64,000 bases of DNA from CADEDV01 sp964412375 (GTDB lineage: Bacteria > Bacteroidota > Bacteroidia > Chitinophagales > Chitinophagaceae). The DNA is taken from contig CAYPOD010000015.1 of the NCBI GenBank assembly GCA_964412375.1, positions 10,078 to 74,077 of the forward strand, written 5' to 3'. The position numbers and the translations under genes are program-made. The notes under the pieces were generated by a model, which worked only from the letters and a program-made list of their open reading frames with translations, was not told the origin of the DNA and searched no databases. Shown here piece after piece: positions 35,300 through 43,940 of the stretch (positions are counted from its first letter, which is position 1; every line of letters starts with the position of its first letter).

Positions 35300-35905
35300 T
35301 TAGCTGGTAAGAACGGTAATTAAAACCTGCACCAGGCCAATAATGAAGCCGATAACGGCCCCGATCAGTTCGACAAAGCGGAATTCTTTGGACATGATCT
35401 GGTAGAGAACCTCTTCCAGTTTATCTGAAGAAAAAGCGGATACTTTTTGAATAACAATATGCTCCAGGTCCAGCTCTGCCTGCAGGTTGGCGGAGAATTG
35501 TTTCATTACCTGCGGGAACAGGTTCCCGATCTCCTGCATAAAAATACCTTTCAGCGTATTGATGGTTTTATCACCAATGAACATGCTCAGGAAAGGCATT
35601 TCATTACTGAGTTTGATGCGCAGAAAATCATCCACATGTTTTTCTATCATGGGCATTATCTTCTCCAGGTTGGCCGGGTCACTGATCTTTTGCTGTATAT
35701 CCTCAAAAGATAAGAACTCGTTACTGACGATCTTGCCCAGCTTCTCTGCAAACTGCTTTTGCCTGCGGGGAAAAATGCCCTGGATGGTCATGCCCAGGAA
35801 GCGATGGGGCTCCCGGGGGTGAAATAACATTTTAATCGCCACCTTATTGGTGATCCAGCCTATAAAGGCTGAAATGACGGGAATGAGAAACAACCAGTAA
35901 TTCAT
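35300..35905 (-). CDS. DUF445 family membrane protein
   Basis: 201 residues with hydrophobic segments at both ends (YWLFLIPVISAFIGWITN at 3-20 and LIGAVIGFIIGLVQVLITVL near the end) around a soluble helical middle. The N-terminal NKVAIKMLFHPREP and the GIFPRRQKQFAEKLGKIV motif are the DUF445 signature. Members occur across bacteria and their role is not established. The ATG at 35905 is chosen; longer reading runs into the tRNA gene. Both termini embedded in the inner membrane is inference. Confidence 0.88.
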   Translation of the reverse strand: MNYWLFLIPVISAFIGWITNKVAIKMLFHPREPHRFLGMTIQGIFPRRQKQFAEKLGKIVSNEFLSFEDIQQKISDPANLEKIMPMIEKHVDDFLRIKLSNEMPFLSMFIGDKTINTLKGIFMQEIGNLFPQVMKQFSANLQAELDLEHIVIQKVSAFSSDKLEEVLYQIMSKEFRFVELIGAVIGFIIGLVQVLITVLTS

Positions 35906-35918
35906 AATCTGCTGTGAT

Positions 35919-35956
35919 AAAAAGAAAACCCCGTCTTCATCACATAAAAGACGGGG
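35919..35956 (-). terminator. Terminator after tRNA-His
   Basis: On the minus strand CCCCGTCTT and AAGACGGGG form a 9-bp stem, followed by TTTTCTTTTT. It lies 9 bp beyond the tRNA 3' end. Confidence 0.88.
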
Positions 35957-35964
35957 AGTATTTG

Positions 35965-36039
35965 GGTGGCTAACCGGGCTCGAACCGGCGACCCTCAGAA
36001 CCACAATCTGATGCTCTAACCAACTGAGCTATAACCACC
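35965..36039 (-). tRNA. tRNA-His (anticodon GTG)
   Basis: Reading the minus strand gives a full cloverleaf. The acceptor stem GTGGTTA/TAGCCAC (one G-T pair), D arm GCTC...GAGC, anticodon stem TCAGA/TCTGA with loop TTGTGGT (anticodon GTG at 36004-36002), and T arm GCCGG/CCGGT with loop TTCGAGC. An extra G at position -1 faces C73, the identity mark of tRNA-His. The 3' CCA is not encoded. It reads codons CAC and CAU. Confidence 0.97.
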
Positions 36040-36274
36040 ATTTTCGAGCTGCGAAAGTAAGTAAAATGATTTTTCCCAAAAAATAAAAGCATTTAAACCA
36101 AGGCATTTTTAAAACTGTTGTTACTAGCCGGAATCAATTTTTAATAATCAGAGATGATTTCCGGAACGGGCATTATGGCGAGAAAATGTGATGCAGGTGG
36201 GAAAAACCCGTTTTCCGCTTATCAAAATCCTCTGTTAAAAGGAGTTAAAGGCAAGAAATCCATTGATTTTGCGT

Positions 36275-36282
36275 TATTTTTG
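36275..36282 (+). promoter_or_regulatory. -7 element at the start of the tail-specific protease gene
   Basis: TATTTTTG fits TAnnTTTG and ends 5 bases before the ATG at 36288. It implies either a leaderless start at 36288 or translation from the ATG at 36318. Confidence 0.5.
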
Positions 36283-36287
36283 AAGTT

Positions 36288-38474
36288 ATGCGTAAAGCAG
36301 TAAAATATCTGACAAATATGAAAAGACTACCGATAGTAGTAATGTTTGCCATTACAGGTTCCTTTTTTGCGTTCCGTTCCATTGGCAATATTGCTCCTGA
36401 TACCAATCCTCCCGGAAAATATGAGCAAATCCTGAAAATTGTAGGAGAGATGCTGAGCCAGGCTCATTATAGCCCCCAGGACATCAATGATGCATTTTCA
36501 AAAAAGATTTTCACTAAGTATCTGACTGACCTGGACCCGGAAAAAAATATATTCCTGCAGACAGATATTGACCAGTTGCAAAAGAAATATGAAACAAAAA
36601 TTGATGATGAGATCAAAGGGTCCAAAGTGGAGTTTTTTTTGGCTGCTGGCAAAGCCTTTAATACCCGTATGGAAGAAGCAGCGGGTATAGTTTCAGATAT
36701 CCTGTCAAAGCCATTTGATTTTTCAGCGAATGAAGAAGTTGTGCTGGATGGGGAAAAACTGGATCATACTGCCTCAGATGCAGAAAGAAAGGAACGCTGG
36801 AGAAAGAAACTGAAATACATGACCCTTGACCGTTTTTCTGAATCACTTGATATAAGGGATAAAAACAAAGGCAAAGAAAATTTTGTAATAAAATCAGATG
36901 AAGAACTGGAAAAAGAAGCACGGGAAAAAGTGAAGCGGTTAATGGACCGGACTTTTGAGCGGTTCCGTTTCAAATTCAACGATGATGATAAATTTAACCT
37001 CTTTGTGAATGCCATTACGAACACGATGGATCCCCACACTGAGTTTTTCCCTCCGGTTGATAAAAGGTATTTTGATGAGGAGATGAGCGGCCGTTTCTAT
37101 GGTATCGGCGCTTCATTGCAATACGATGATGGCAATATCAAAGTAGCCAGTGTGCTCACCGGCAGCCCGGCCTGGAAATCAGGTGAATTGCAGGTGGGGG
37201 ATGTTATTCAAAAAGTGGCACAGGGAAAAGAAGAACCGGCTGACCTGACCGGGTTCCTGGTGACAGATGCAGTGAAACTGATCCGCGGCAAAAAAGGAAC
37301 AGAAGTGAAGCTTACCGTAAAGAAGCAAGATGGTACGCTGAAAGTTGTTTCGCTGATCCGTGATGAGATAGTACAGGATGAGACCTTTGCCCGAAGCGCC
37401 GTAGTGAAAACAACCACCGGGAAGATCGGGTATATTTTTCTTCCCGAATTTTATGCAGATTTTGATCGCCCCGGCGGCAACCGCAGCTATGTGGATGTGG
37501 CCAAGGAAGTGCAAAAGCTGAAAGAAGAAAAAGTAGATGGCATTGTGATTGACCTGCGCAACAACGGTGGTGGTTCGTTGTATGATGTGGTGCAGATGGC
37601 AGGGTTGTTCATTGAAGAAGGCCCCATTGTGCAGGTAAAAGACAAGGAAAATAAGCCCAGTGTGCTGAGAGATAAAGACCGCTCGGTGCTTTATTCCGGT
37701 CCGCTGGCAGTAATGGTCAATGAATTCAGCGCTTCTGCTTCTGAAATTTTTGCCGCTGCCATCCAGGATTATGGACGTGGTGTAGTGATCGGCAGCACTT
37801 CTACGTATGGCAAAGGAACAGTGCAGCGAAATATTGGCATAGACCCCGACAATGGTTTTTCATTGTCCAATTCGGAGCTGGGAACTGTGAAACTCACTTT
37901 ACAAAAATTCTATCGCATCAATGGAGGCTCCACTCAGCTTAAAGGTGTTACTTCTGATATTGTTTTGCCGGATAATCTCGAATACCTTAAAGTGCGGGAA
38001 AAAGATAATACAGATGCATTGCCCTGGGATGAGATCAATAAAGCCTCTTACAATACCTGGAATGCCGGCTATGACATTAAAGTGATCCAGCAATTAGCCA
38101 GCCAGCGGGTGGACAATGATGTTACTTTCAAACTTATCAAAGAAAATACAGAGTGGCTGGCCAAACAAAATGAAAGAATCTATTCCTTGCAGATAGACTC
38201 ATTCAGGAAACAGCAAAAAATGATAAGGGCAACTTTTGCACAAATGGAATCATTGCTGAAACTAAAAGATGAATTGCTTGTGACGCCGGTCACAGGTGAA
38301 GAAAACAAATGGGCTAATGATAAAAACAAGCAGGACCGCTTTAACCAATGGCTGAAGAACCTGCGTCGTGATATTTATCTTGACCAGGCTGTGAAAGTGG
38401 TGGATGATATCATCAGCCAGCAAAACCTGGTGAAAACAAAACAACCCGGCGATGAAGTGAAAAAAGCATTTTAA
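36288..38474 (+). CDS. prc: Carboxy-terminal (tail-specific) processing protease, S41 family
   Basis: 728 residues from 36288; an ATG at 36318 gives 718 residues and a compact signal sequence (RLPIVVMFAITGSFFAF). Domain order is that of Prc/Tsp: N-terminal helical domain (YLTDLDPEKNIFLQTDI is the usual TSP motif), PDZ domain (about 255-340), S41 peptidase with GIVIDLRNNGGGSLYDVV, catalytic Ser in FSASASEIFA and Lys in STYGKGTVQ, and a C-terminal DUF3340-like helical part (to about 715). It cleaves proteins from the C-terminus in the periplasm and regulates cell-wall hydrolases in E. coli. Confidence 0.95.
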   Translation: MRKAVKYLTNMKRLPIVVMFAITGSFFAFRSIGNIAPDTNPPGKYEQILKIVGEMLSQAHYSPQDINDAFSKKIFTKYLTDLDPEKNIFLQTDIDQLQKKYETKIDDEIKGSKVEFFLAAGKAFNTRMEEAAGIVSDILSKPFDFSANEEVVLDGEKLDHTASDAERKERWRKKLKYMTLDRFSESLDIRDKNKGKENFVIKSDEELEKEAREKVKRLMDRTFERFRFKFNDDDKFNLFVNAITNTMDPHTEFFPPVDKRYFDEEMSGRFYGIGASLQYDDGNIKVASVLTGSPAWKSGELQVGDVIQKVAQGKEEPADLTGFLVTDAVKLIRGKKGTEVKLTVKKQDGTLKVVSLIRDEIVQDETFARSAVVKTTTGKIGYIFLPEFYADFDRPGGNRSYVDVAKEVQKLKEEKVDGIVIDLRNNGGGSLYDVVQMAGLFIEEGPIVQVKDKENKPSVLRDKDRSVLYSGPLAVMVNEFSASASEIFAAAIQDYGRGVVIGSTSTYGKGTVQRNIGIDPDNGFSLSNSELGTVKLTLQKFYRINGGSTQLKGVTSDIVLPDNLEYLKVREKDNTDALPWDEINKASYNTWNAGYDIKVIQQLASQRVDNDVTFKLIKENTEWLAKQNERIYSLQIDSFRKQQKMIRATFAQMESLLKLKDELLVTPVTGEENKWANDKNKQDRFNQWLKNLRRDIYLDQAVKVVDDIISQQNLVKTKQPGDEVKKAF

Positions 38475-38500
38475 GCCGAATAAACTGATCCCTGTTTCAC

Positions 38501-38535
38501 AAAACCGGTTCGACAGCATCGAACCGGTTTTTGTT
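38501..38535 (+). terminator. Terminator after the tail-specific protease gene
   Basis: AAAACCGGTTCGA and TCGAACCGGTTTT pair perfectly and end in TTTTTG. The symmetry lets it serve the convergent DinB-like gene too. Confidence 0.9.
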
Positions 38536-38538
38536 TGC

Positions 38539-39048
38539 TTACAGGTACCGCTCCCGGATGATGTGGGCATGGTGGGCCGCATGGCCGATAATGATATAAC
38601 CTATAGCCCGGACATAAATGGATTTACCATTAGAAACACCTGCTGATTCGAGTTGTTCCTCATCAAAGGATTTGAACATGAGCATAGTGCTTCTGCGCAA
38701 CAACCTGAATTCTTCCCGCAAATCATTCCAATTCCTCTTATCAGCTTTGGAATTTGCTGCATAACTGTTCTCGTCAAAACCAGGTAAGGACTGGCTTTCT
38801 TTCCGGGCAAAGCAGAGTGCCCTGTAAGCAAAAATCTTTTCAGCATCAATGATATGCTGCAGTACTTCTTTTATTGACCATTTGCCTGCTGCATAACGGA
38901 AAGTTTGTTTTTCCGTCGGTATTTTGTCGAGAAACTGCTCCAGCATGGCTGTATGTTCCCTGAATGCTTCCATGATATCATCCTGCTGCACATAATTTAT
39001 ATAACCGTGATAAAATTCAGGAACTCGGGAAAGATAGGGGCGGGCCAT
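38539..39048 (-). CDS. DinB-like (DUF664 type) four-helix bundle protein
   Basis: 169 residues. The DinB_2 pattern is visible: FRYAAGKWSIKEVLQHIIDAEKIFAYRAL (first His ligand region) and the C-terminal GYIIIGHAAHHAHIIRERYL with three His, which in this superfamily bind a divalent metal together with the first one. Members include thiol-transferases, but most are uncharacterised. The ATG at 39048 is chosen because the conserved part starts there. It converges with the protease gene. Confidence 0.88.
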   Translation of the reverse strand: MARPYLSRVPEFYHGYINYVQQDDIMEAFREHTAMLEQFLDKIPTEKQTFRYAAGKWSIKEVLQHIIDAEKIFAYRALCFARKESQSLPGFDENSYAANSKADKRNWNDLREEFRLLRRSTMLMFKSFDEEQLESAGVSNGKSIYVRAIGYIIIGHAAHHAHIIRERYL

Positions 39049-39284
39049 ATTACATTTTTTATTTAGCAAATTAAAGGTAAGGATACCGGTGCGATGATAC
39101 ATATTTGAAATCGTTTTATATCGGGTTGGCACTCGTACAAAATATTCATATCTTGGCAATTAGCTTACAATACCTGTATTTTTGATATTGCCGGTTTGAT
39201 AAGGGCGGTTGTTTTCACCTGACTGATACAACCAACCGGAACATATTCCTGTCCTTATCCCGGTGGATAAAACCCGCCTGTCAA

Positions 39285-40382
39285 ATGAAGAAACTGACAT
39301 TTGCTTTATTCCCCTTGCTGGCAACAGGACTCCTGCTCACTTTTAACAATTCAAAACAGTGGGATGGCCCCTATGTACTTTACAAAGGCGGCGACGTGCA
39401 GGTTAAATATATAATCGAAGAGAATGGCGCCAGGCTGGTGAGAGAAGAAACGGTTCCTGCTTCACAAAGAGAAAACATTACACTTAAAGTGGCCACTGAT
39501 GAACCCGGTAGATTTTTTGATGTACCGCTGAAAAAGAAACTGCAAAATGAAAAGAGTGAACATAAGAAAGTGAACAGGATGTTTGTTTTTTCTGATATCG
39601 AAGGAAACTTTAAAGCCATGCGTACCCTGTTGCAGGGAAACGGGGTGATAGATAAAGACCTTAAATGGTCTTTTGGGGATGGTCACGTTGTGCTCACCGG
39701 TGATTTTGTTGACAGGGGAGACCTGGTTACCGAAGTTTTATGGTTCATTTACGCATTGGAAGAACAGGCCAAAGAGGCCGGAGGTTTTGTACACTTTATT
39801 CTGGGCAACCACGAGATCATGAACATGAGTGATGATCTGCGTTATCTCAATCCCAAATATGTTGAATCTGCAAAATTGCTGAATGAGCATTTCATGAATC
39901 TCTATGGGCAAAATTCAGAATTAGGCCGCTGGCTTCGCACTAAAAATGTTGCAGAAAAGATCGGCAAGTTCCTTTTTGTACATGCCGGCATTTCTAATGA
40001 GGTCAACCAAATGAACGTATCCATTAATGACATCAACCGGCTTTCCAGGCCTTATTATGATGACACGACATATAATTACAAGGACCAAAGATCAGATACA
40101 CTAATCGGCGATGCAGGTCCTTTCTGGTACCGGGGTTATTACTCCAAAAGCAAGCCAGCACCAAAAGAACAGGTAGATCAGAGCTTGTCAAAATTCGGTG
40201 TCAAACATATTGTTATCGGGCATACATTGGTAGCAGATACGGTCAGCATGTGGTTTGGTGGTAAGGTGATCAATGTGGACACGCATCATGCCCAGGGTCA
40301 CTCAGAAGCGCTGCTGGTGGAAGGCGATAAACTTTATCGGGTGAATACTGCCGGCAATAAAGTGTTGCTCGCTGAAAAATAG
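39285..40382 (+). CDS. Calcineurin-like phosphoesterase, PPP-type, probably exported
   Basis: 365 residues with an N-terminal hydrophobic signal-like stretch (LTFALFPLLATGLLLTF). Metal-binding motifs: FSDIEGN (motif 1, Glu at the usual His position), GDFVDRG (motif 2), GNHE (motif 3), then HAGISNE and IGHT for the remaining His ligands. The order and spacing match serine/threonine phosphatases of the bacterial PPP (Shewanella-like) type. Whether it dephosphorylates proteins or small molecules is unknown. It is a single gene, convergent with the GAPDH paralogue. Confidence 0.85.
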   Translation: MKKLTFALFPLLATGLLLTFNNSKQWDGPYVLYKGGDVQVKYIIEENGARLVREETVPASQRENITLKVATDEPGRFFDVPLKKKLQNEKSEHKKVNRMFVFSDIEGNFKAMRTLLQGNGVIDKDLKWSFGDGHVVLTGDFVDRGDLVTEVLWFIYALEEQAKEAGGFVHFILGNHEIMNMSDDLRYLNPKYVESAKLLNEHFMNLYGQNSELGRWLRTKNVAEKIGKFLFVHAGISNEVNQMNVSINDINRLSRPYYDDTTYNYKDQRSDTLIGDAGPFWYRGYYSKSKPAPKEQVDQSLSKFGVKHIVIGHTLVADTVSMWFGGKVINVDTHHAQGHSEALLVEGDKLYRVNTAGNKVLLAEK

Positions 40383-40393
40383 TACCTGTTGTT

Positions 40394-41380
40394 TTATTTT
40401 TTCTTCCAGTGTTCCAGCCAGTCAATCATGCGGCTGGTGAAGCCATATTCATTATCAAACCAGGCGATTAGTTTCAGTTGTTTTCCTACCACACTGGTCA
40501 TGGTGCCATCAACAAGACAGGAGTGAGTGTTCCCTTTTATATCCAATGAAACCAGCGGTTCCTCGGTGTAACCAACAATGTTGCTGAACTCTTGTGCTGC
40601 TGATTTCCGGAAAAGCTCATTCACCTGCGCTGCTGAAACAAATTCCTTCATCTGTATGCTGAAATCAGCCATGGCGCCATTAGCAACCGGGATGCGGGTG
40701 GACATTGCCGCTATTTTTCCTTTCAGCGCCGGCAACAACATTTCCAGCGATTGGTGAAGGTCAATCTCAACCGGAATAATTGATTCCGCAGCGGCTCTGC
40801 CACGGCGAAACTGCCGGTGAGCAGCATCCACCAACTCCTGGCGGGATGTGTAGGAATGCAGTATATTGATCTGTGCTGATTCTATGCCGATAGCATTCAG
40901 GATATAAAGTATATGCACCGAGCAATTCGTCATACATCCGCCCGGGGAAACAATATGAACATCAGCATTTGCTTTGCTGTGATTGAATCCATAGATCAGC
41001 AAAGGAATATCGGCTGAACCGGTGGTAGAGAGCAACACCTTTTTTGCTCCGGCTTTTAGATGTTCTGATGCAGCAGCATGATTGGAAAACTGGCCTGAAC
41101 ATTCCAGCACCACATCAACATCCAGTTCTTTCCAGGGAAGTTTGGAAGGGTGATCGGCCTGGAATGCAGCTATATTTTTTCCCCCTGCCTGAATACATCC
41201 GTCTTTGGCCATAATTCCTTCTTCCAGTGTGCCATAAACAGAATCATATTTGAGAAGGTAAGCAAGATTTTCAACAGGCATGATGTCGTTCACAGCCACA
41301 ACCTCCATTTCGGGATGATGAAGCAACCTCCTGAATAATAAACGGCCGATGCGGCCCATTCCATTAATAGCAACTTTCAT
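40394..41380 (-). CDS. GAPDH-family dehydrogenase, closer to erythrose-4-phosphate dehydrogenase (Epd)
   Basis: 328 residues. NAD-binding INGMGRIGRLLFRR with D32 in AVNDI (NAD preference). The catalytic motif is GGCMTNC with C149 (normal GAPDH: ASCTTNC), and the assisting His175 lies in LHSYTSRQ. The phosphate loop of GAPDH (TSTGAAKA) is replaced; the region reads SIIPVEIDLHQ, and YTEEPLVSLD and THSCLVDGTMT also follow, as remembered, E. coli Epd rather than GapA. Epd would make 4-phosphoerythronate for vitamin B6; a GapB-like role is the alternative. Single gene. Confidence 0.75.
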   Translation of the reverse strand: MKVAINGMGRIGRLLFRRLLHHPEMEVVAVNDIMPVENLAYLLKYDSVYGTLEEGIMAKDGCIQAGGKNIAAFQADHPSKLPWKELDVDVVLECSGQFSNHAAASEHLKAGAKKVLLSTTGSADIPLLIYGFNHSKANADVHIVSPGGCMTNCSVHILYILNAIGIESAQINILHSYTSRQELVDAAHRQFRRGRAAAESIIPVEIDLHQSLEMLLPALKGKIAAMSTRIPVANGAMADFSIQMKEFVSAAQVNELFRKSAAQEFSNIVGYTEEPLVSLDIKGNTHSCLVDGTMTSVVGKQLKLIAWFDNEYGFTSRMIDWLEHWKKK

Positions 41381-41521
41381 GATAATCAGGTTAGAAAAAT
41401 GCAAATATCAAGAAGAAATAAAACTTCTTTGTGGCTATTTATTCAGGCGGGGGATTTACTGCGTAAATAGGGCCGGTTTTCTTTTTGACTGCTTTCGTTC
41501 ATCCTGTAAAGTTTATCTGGC

Positions 41522-41529
41522 TATATTTG
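41522..41529 (+). promoter_or_regulatory. -7 element before hutI
   Basis: TATATTTG fits TAnnTTTG and lies 19 bp before the ATG. No -33 at standard spacing. Confidence 0.5.
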
Positions 41530-41548
41530 GTCATTGTCTTAGCAGTTC

Positions 41549-42802
41549 ATGAACACCCTTATCACTAATATTAAATTGCTTGCCGGCATTAGAGAAAAGC
41601 CTCGCTTATTAAGGGGGCGGGAGCTGGCCAACCTTCCAGCTATTGAAAATGCCTACCTGCTGATGGAAAATGGCCTAATAGCAGCGTATGGTGAAATGAA
41701 AAATATCGGCGACCTGCCCTCAAAAGTCAGCCAGCAACTTGATGCTTCCGGCCGGATCGTTTTTCCTGCCTGGTGCGACAGCCACACACACCTTGTTTTT
41801 GCCGCAACAAGGGAAGAAGAGTTTATTGATAAAATAAAAGGACTTAGCTATGCTGAAATAGCCGAAAAGGGCGGGGGTATCCACAATTCGGCAAGAAAAC
41901 TGAATGCAGCAACTGAAGACGAGTTATTCAACAGCGCCTGGAAAAGGCTGGAAGAGCTCATTAGCCTGGGAACCGGTGCCATTGAAATCAAAAGCGGGTA
42001 TGGATTGACCACAGACGGTGAACTTAAAATGCTGCGGGTGATCAAAAAAATAAAAGAACGGTCACCCATACCTGTCAGGGCCACTTTTTTAGGCGCCCAT
42101 ACTTACCCGCCTGAATATAAGAACAACCACCAGGGATATATTGACCTTATCATTAATGAAATGCTCCCGGTGATCGCTGCTGAAAAACTGGCTGACTACA
42201 TTGATGTTTTCTGCGAAACAGGATTCTTTTCTCCTGCAGAAACAGAGACCATCTGTCGTGCCGGGATGAGTGTGGGGCTGAAACCCAAGATACATGCCAA
42301 TCAACTCAACCTTTCAGGAGGTGCGCAAACCGGGGTTAAACTCGGTGCCGTTTCCGTGGATCATCTTGAAACCATGGATGATAAAGCGATTGCCGCACTT
42401 GCTGCTTCAGACACAATCGGCACTTTGCTGCCAACGGCTGCTTTCTTTTTACGGATGCCGTTTCAGCCTGCCCGTGAACTGATAGATGCAGGTTGCGCCA
42501 TTGCCCTGGCTTCGGACTACAATCCCGGCTCATCACCCAGCGGCAACATGAACTTCGTGGTAGCCTTAAGCTGCATACAGATGAAAATGTTACCGGAGGA
42601 AGCCATCAATGCTGCCACCGTCAACGGGGCATTTGCCATGGAATTGCAGGATTTGGTGGGTAGTATCGGTATTGGTAAAAAAGCAAACCTGGTGATAACC
42701 CGGCCTGTGACATCGCTAGCCAGTATTCCCTATTCTTTTGGCTCCAATCTTATTGAAAAAGTAATGATCGGAGAGAATATCTACGGCGCTGGCGGAAATT
42801 AA
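41549..42802 (+). CDS. hutI: Imidazolonepropionase
   Basis: 417 residues, normal length. Hydrolyses imidazolone propionate to formiminoglutamate, third step of histidine degradation. Amidohydrolase signature DSHTHLVFAATREEEF (metal His pair), EIKSGYGLTTDGELKMLRV, FLGAHTYPPEY, IHANQLNLSGG and a metal Asp in ALASDYNPGSSPSGNM. It begins a two-gene unit with hutG 40 bp later, giving the third and fourth steps together. The hutH and hutU genes for the first two steps are not in this window. Confidence 0.96.
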   Translation: MNTLITNIKLLAGIREKPRLLRGRELANLPAIENAYLLMENGLIAAYGEMKNIGDLPSKVSQQLDASGRIVFPAWCDSHTHLVFAATREEEFIDKIKGLSYAEIAEKGGGIHNSARKLNAATEDELFNSAWKRLEELISLGTGAIEIKSGYGLTTDGELKMLRVIKKIKERSPIPVRATFLGAHTYPPEYKNNHQGYIDLIINEMLPVIAAEKLADYIDVFCETGFFSPAETETICRAGMSVGLKPKIHANQLNLSGGAQTGVKLGAVSVDHLETMDDKAIAALAASDTIGTLLPTAAFFLRMPFQPARELIDAGCAIALASDYNPGSSPSGNMNFVVALSCIQMKMLPEEAINAATVNGAFAMELQDLVGSIGIGKKANLVITRPVTSLASIPYSFGSNLIEKVMIGENIYGAGGN

Positions 42803-42842
42803 AAACAAAACCATAGCTTTAAGGTTATGCAAAAATGAAGCT

Positions 42843-43940
42843 ATGGATCAGCCGGTCACTAACATTCCAAAAGAAAAAACGAAAACTGTCATGCGTCACT
42901 TCAAAGCCTATACCAGGCAGGATGTTTTATCACTTACCCGTTTGCGCCGTTTTGAAACCAAACTGGGAGAAAGGCTGCAGGTGTTGCAAAATGTAACAGA
43001 TATTAGCGGGTCATTACAGCAAAGCAATGCCCGTTTTGTACTGTTTGGTGTGCCGGAAGATATCGGTGTGAAGGCAAACCACGGCCAGGGTGGCACCGAC
43101 ACCTGCTGGCTTCCTTTTTTGCAAAACTTCCTGAATATTCAAAGCAATGATTTTCTCGATGGCAGCGAAATACTATTGGCCGGTCATTTTGATTTTGGCG
43201 ATATGCAATACCTTATTGACACCACCGCAAAGGGTGATGAGGAAAAGATCGAAGCATATCGTCATGCGGTGAATAATATTGATGAAGAAGTGGAACAACT
43301 GGCAAAGATCATCACTGAACAAAAGAAGATACCGCTGGTGGTTGGTGGCGGACACAACAATGCCTATCCTTTGTTGAAAGGGGCTGCCAAAGGCTGGCAT
43401 AAAGCCGGGTTAACAGTGCTGGCACAACTGAACTGCATCAACCTCGATGCACATGCCGATTACCGTCCCATGGAAGGTCGCCATAGCGGCAATCCTTTTC
43501 GCTATGCAGAGGAAGACGGGTTTTTACAGAAATACTGTGTGATCGGCCTGCATGAAAATTACCTGCCTCAAAATGTATGGGTTGATATGGTAAACAATCC
43601 TTTTATTGACTGCATCACTTTTGAAGACATTTTTGTGCATGAAAAAAGATCCTTTATGCAGGCAGTGGCCCATGCCACCGGTTTCACCGAAGACACTCTT
43701 TCCGGTATAGAACTCGACCTGGATTGTATTCAGCAAACACTCAGCAGTGCCATGACACCCATTGGCATCACACCGGTACATGCAAGACAGTATCTTTCTT
43801 TTGCTGCTGCCGATGCCAAACCTGCTTACCTCCATATTAGTGAAGGAGCTGCCCGTCTTTCCGATGGAAGAACTGACAGTAATACCGGCAAACTGGTTAG
43901 TTACCTGGTGAGTGATTTTGTAAAGGCATTATCACAATGA
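42843..43940 (+). CDS. hutG: Formimidoylglutamase (arginase family)
   Basis: 365 residues; an internal ATG at 42891 (start MRHFKAYT) is an alternative and gives 349. It is a ureohydrolase-fold enzyme that removes formamide from formiminoglutamate. Manganese ligands are seen in VVGGGHNNAYP, NLDAHADYRP and ELDLDC. Follows hutI, which supports the HutG role over arginase or agmatinase. The stop TGA is directly abutted by the stop of the convergent TPR gene, forming TGATCA. Confidence 0.92.
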   Translation: MDQPVTNIPKEKTKTVMRHFKAYTRQDVLSLTRLRRFETKLGERLQVLQNVTDISGSLQQSNARFVLFGVPEDIGVKANHGQGGTDTCWLPFLQNFLNIQSNDFLDGSEILLAGHFDFGDMQYLIDTTAKGDEEKIEAYRHAVNNIDEEVEQLAKIITEQKKIPLVVGGGHNNAYPLLKGAAKGWHKAGLTVLAQLNCINLDAHADYRPMEGRHSGNPFRYAEEDGFLQKYCVIGLHENYLPQNVWVDMVNNPFIDCITFEDIFVHEKRSFMQAVAHATGFTEDTLSGIELDLDCIQQTLSSAMTPIGITPVHARQYLSFAAADAKPAYLHISEGAARLSDGRTDSNTGKLVSYLVSDFVKALSQ

